This document shows, piece by piece, positions 61,718-64,000 of a stretch of DNA of 64,000 nt; positions within the stretch are counted from its first letter, which is position 1, and each line of letters opens with the position of its first letter. The notes under the pieces are model-generated. The model saw only the letters and a list, made by a program, of their open reading frames with translations. It made no database searches and was not told where the DNA came from. Made by a program: the position numbers and the translations under genes. This DNA is from UBA1723 sp045641065. Lineage in GTDB: Bacteria; Bacteroidota; Bacteroidia; Bacteroidales; Paludibacteraceae. The stretch spans positions 22,395 through 86,394 of the forward strand of contig JAZUGF010000041.1 of the NCBI GenBank assembly GCA_045641065.1, in the 5' to 3' direction.

Positions 61718-63826
61718 ATGAAAAAATTACTAAGCATTATATTATCATTAAATTGGTTTGTTATGACAGCACAAGTAAATGAATCAGAATTGATCAAAAA
61801 ATGGACGGTGTTTGATACACCACACAATACACTTAAATTCTCTCAATACCCAGCATCTGAATATCTTCAGGCTATGCGTCTTGCTATGAAGGAGCACAAC
61901 AAGGAGATTGAGAAGATTAAGAATAATCCTGAAACTCCAACTTTCGATAATACAATTGTGGCTTTGGAGGCGTCGGGAGATATGCTTTCAAATATTCAAT
62001 ATTGTTTCTATAATTTGTTGAGTGCTGAAACAAATGATGAGTTGGACAATGTTGCAGGTGAGATTGCTCCTGAAGAGACAGAGCATACAAATACTATTTA
62101 TCAAGATGCTGTTCTTTTCTCCCGAGTTAAGGCAATCTATGATAAAAAAGAGACTCTAAACCTTTCTATTGAGGAGAAGAAACTTCTTGAGGAAACATAT
62201 GAGTCGTTTGAAAACATGGGAGCTACTCTTCCTGCAGATAAGCAGAAAGAGTTTTCTGAACTAAGCAAGCAGCTTTCATCACTTACATTGCAGTTTCAGC
62301 AGAACGTGTTGAAATCAACTAATGATTATAAACTTAAGGTTGTTGATGCATCACAATTGAGTGGTTTGCCACAGACAAATCTTGATGCTGCAAAAGAGGA
62401 AGCCAAAAAGGCAAACTACGATGGATATATCTTTACGTTGAAAGCTCCATCTTATGGACCATTCATGAAATATGCCGACAATCGTGAGTTGAGAAAGACT
62501 ATTTATTTGGCCTATAATTCTCGTTCTACAAGCGGAGACAGCAACAATATAGAAGTGCTAAGAAAGATCACAGAAACACGCCTTAAAATCGCTAATTTGC
62601 TTGGCTATAAGTGTCATGCTGATAAGATTTTGCGTCACCGTATGGCAGAGAAGAAGGAGAATGTATATAATTTGTTAGAAGAACTTCTTGCTGCTTATAA
62701 ACCTACTGCTTTGAAAGAGGTTGAGGCTGTTAAGGATTTTGCCGCTTCATATTCAACTCCTGTTGCAAAGGCTGATTTCCAACCTTGGGATTGGAGCTAC
62801 TACTCTGAGAAATTGCGTGAGAAGGAGTATTCCATCAACGACGAGCAGATCAAGCCTTACCTTGAACTAGAAAATGTGAAAAAGGGTGTATTTGGTTTGG
62901 CGACGCGATTGTATGGTTTGCAGTTTATAAAGAACGACAAGATTGAGGTTTACCACCCAGAGGTTGAGGCTTTTGATGTGATTGACAAGGATGGCAAATA
63001 TCTTGCTGTTCTATACACAGATTTCCATCCACGTGAAGGAAAGAGTGGTGGAGCATGGATGACAGAGTTTAAGCCTCAGTGGATTGAGAAAGATGGTACA
63101 AATTCCCGTCCACATATCTCAATTGTGATGAATTTCTCTCGTCCAACTGAAAATGAACCTTCTCTATTGACATTCGACGAGCTTACAACATTCCTACATG
63201 AGTTTGGACACTCAATTCACGGAATGGTAGCCAACTCTCGTTTCGCATCATTGTCAGGAACAAACGTCTATAGAGACTTCGTAGAGTTGCCATCACAATT
63301 GATGGAAAACTGGGCACTTGAGAAGGAATATCTTGACTCATTTGCTAAACACTATAAGACAGGAGAGAAGATTCCTGCTGAGTTGATTGAGAAGATCCGT
63401 AAGGCTGCAAACTTCAATACAGGTTACTTCACATTGCGTCAGCTATCATTCGGCTACCTTGATATGGCATGGCATACACTTGAAACTCCATTCACAGGTG
63501 ATGTTAAGCAGTTTGAGGAGCAGGCGTGGGCAAAGACACAATTACTAAACTCAGTACCGTCGGCTTTGATGAGTGCTAATTTCACACATATCTTTTCAGG
63601 AGGTTATTCAGCCGGTTACTATGGTTACAAGTGGGCTGAGGTACTTGATGCGGATGCGTTTGCAGCGTTTAAGGCAGAAGGAATCTTCAACCAGCAGACA
63701 GCAGAGAGATTCCGTCGAGAAGTTCTTGAGAAGGGTGGTAGCGAGCATCCAATGGTGCTTTACAAGCGATTCCGTGGTCAGGAACCAACTATTGACGCTC
63801 TATTGAAGAGAAACGGCGTAAAATAA
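61718..63826 (+). CDS. M3 family metallopeptidase (Dcp/OpdA-like), exported
   Basis: 702 residues from ATG 61718, giving a signal peptide (MKKLLSIILSLNWFVMTAQ). The longer reading from 61682 crosses a hairpin and puts 12 extra residues ahead of it. The zinc motif is HEFGH at 494-498 (FLHEFGHSIHGM), and the downstream M3 pattern includes FVELPSQLMENWALE, which supplies the third ligand Glu, and GYSAGYYGYKWAEVLDADAFAAF. It cleaves oligopeptides, removing dipeptides or degrading signal peptides. The signal peptide implies a periplasmic site. Confidence 0.93.
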   Translation: MKKLLSIILSLNWFVMTAQVNESELIKKWTVFDTPHNTLKFSQYPASEYLQAMRLAMKEHNKEIEKIKNNPETPTFDNTIVALEASGDMLSNIQYCFYNLLSAETNDELDNVAGEIAPEETEHTNTIYQDAVLFSRVKAIYDKKETLNLSIEEKKLLEETYESFENMGATLPADKQKEFSELSKQLSSLTLQFQQNVLKSTNDYKLKVVDASQLSGLPQTNLDAAKEEAKKANYDGYIFTLKAPSYGPFMKYADNRELRKTIYLAYNSRSTSGDSNNIEVLRKITETRLKIANLLGYKCHADKILRHRMAEKKENVYNLLEELLAAYKPTALKEVEAVKDFAASYSTPVAKADFQPWDWSYYSEKLREKEYSINDEQIKPYLELENVKKGVFGLATRLYGLQFIKNDKIEVYHPEVEAFDVIDKDGKYLAVLYTDFHPREGKSGGAWMTEFKPQWIEKDGTNSRPHISIVMNFSRPTENEPSLLTFDELTTFLHEFGHSIHGMVANSRFASLSGTNVYRDFVELPSQLMENWALEKEYLDSFAKHYKTGEKIPAELIEKIRKAANFNTGYFTLRQLSFGYLDMAWHTLETPFTGDVKQFEEQAWAKTQLLNSVPSALMSANFTHIFSGGYSAGYYGYKWAEVLDADAFAAFKAEGIFNQQTAERFRREVLEKGGSEHPMVLYKRFRGQEPTIDALLKRNGVK

Positions 63827-63827
63827 A

Positions 63828-63857
63828 AGCTAAATTATAAATGCTGAATGTATAATT
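63828..63857. repeat. Short AT-rich repeat, site 3 (inverted)
   Basis: AGCTAAATTATAAATGCTGAATGTATAATT, interrupted here as AGCTAAATTATAAATGC and TGAATGTATAATT, is the reverse complement of the TTTAGCATTTAT family, just after the M3 peptidase stop. Confidence 0.55.
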
Positions 63858-63860
63858 GTA

Positions 63861-64000
63861 GAGGGTGTATCAAAATGTAAAATCAAGTTTTTCGAACTTA
63901 CATTTTGTCACTTTTTATATGAACGAAGCCGTTTCTGAGCTTAAAAATTACAGTTAAGTCTCTGAAACGGCTATATTTTTGTAGAATTTAAAAATCAACT
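63861..64000. other. Hairpin-rich right edge, possible end of a mobile element
   Basis: GAGGGTGTATCAAAATG opens the stretch. AAAATGTAA (63872-63880) pairs with TTACATTTT (63898-63906). A second long hairpin pairs AGCCGTTTC-GAG-TTAA (63927 on) with TTAA-CTC-GAAACGGCT (ending 63972), followed by ATATTTTTG. The opening resembles terminal sequences of insertion elements, but no transposase is visible before the window ends. Confidence 0.3.

Noticed and set aside
1..64000. tRNA, rRNA and riboswitch genes
   Set aside because: I looked through the intergenic stretches for cloverleaf features and conserved rRNA or riboswitch cores and saw none. A covariance-model scan could still find small RNAs.

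Overview
The window looks like a chromosomal segment from a Bacteroidota bacterium, most likely order Bacteroidales. The evidence is: type IX secretion C-terminal signals, a RprX/RprY-like two-component pair, DUF4292 and DUF4268 genes, an OmpA protein with thrombospondin type 3 repeats, a membrane-anchored AraC regulator, and promoters of the Bacteroidetes form TTG/TTTG - 19 to 21 bases - TAnnTTTG. The base composition is AT-rich. I cannot name the genus. I saw no rRNA, tRNA, CRISPR array or complete insertion sequence.

Layout. 1-9.3 kb holds surface and envelope genes: a 5'-truncated repeat protein with a type IX signal, an OmpA-TSP3 protein, a membrane zinc peptidase, a clan GH-A glycosidase with a CBM6 module, and a large lipoprotein. 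9.4-21.3 kb holds a small lipoprotein, then a housekeeping run (dut, TPR protein, DUF4292 lipoprotein, EnvC-like protein, Wzz-like protein, aroB, aroA, pyrE, SRPBCC protein, TPR-like protein). 21.5-28.7 kb, on the minus strand, is a glycan cluster: two GT4 and one GT2 glycosyltransferases, a DUF5672 protein, an O-antigen-ligase-like protein, and an intact M23 endopeptidase lipoprotein. 28.7-31.8 kb, minus strand, holds a TauE-like permease and the RprXY-like pair. 31.9-43.8 kb holds a KefB-like antiporter, rnhB, an Mrr N-domain fragment, an AraC regulator, ybeY, a CxxC-less thioredoxin-fold protein, a DUF4268 protein, yidC, a sodium/solute symporter and a MATE exporter.

44.6-49.3 kb is a phosphate module: an outer-membrane porin followed by pstS, pstC, pstA and pstB, without phoU. 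49.3-52.0 kb is a decayed accessory patch: a broken RhuM-family gene, an ORF6N/phospholipase-D-like gene with a nonsense codon in its leader, a 210-base direct duplication and REP-like debris. 52.0-56.9 kb is the most unusual gene set: a circularly permuted ATP-grasp ligase, an alpha-E protein, a transglutaminase-like protease, and two tandem aspartoacylase/AstE-like proteins. One of these two keeps the metal site; its paralogue has lost it. The set has a strong promoter and a hairpin in each of its two wide gaps. I infer a small peptide- or amide-forming and -cleaving pathway of unknown product. 57.0-63.8 kb holds an FKBP isomerase, tgt, an LptF/G permease, a carboxyltransferase with a biotin carrier, and an M3 peptidase.

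Two families of dispersed repeats cross the window. One (four copies) forms two RNA hairpins with base-pair covariation and always lies in sense orientation just downstream of a gene. The other (three sites) is a short AT-rich repeat containing TTTAGCATTTAT.
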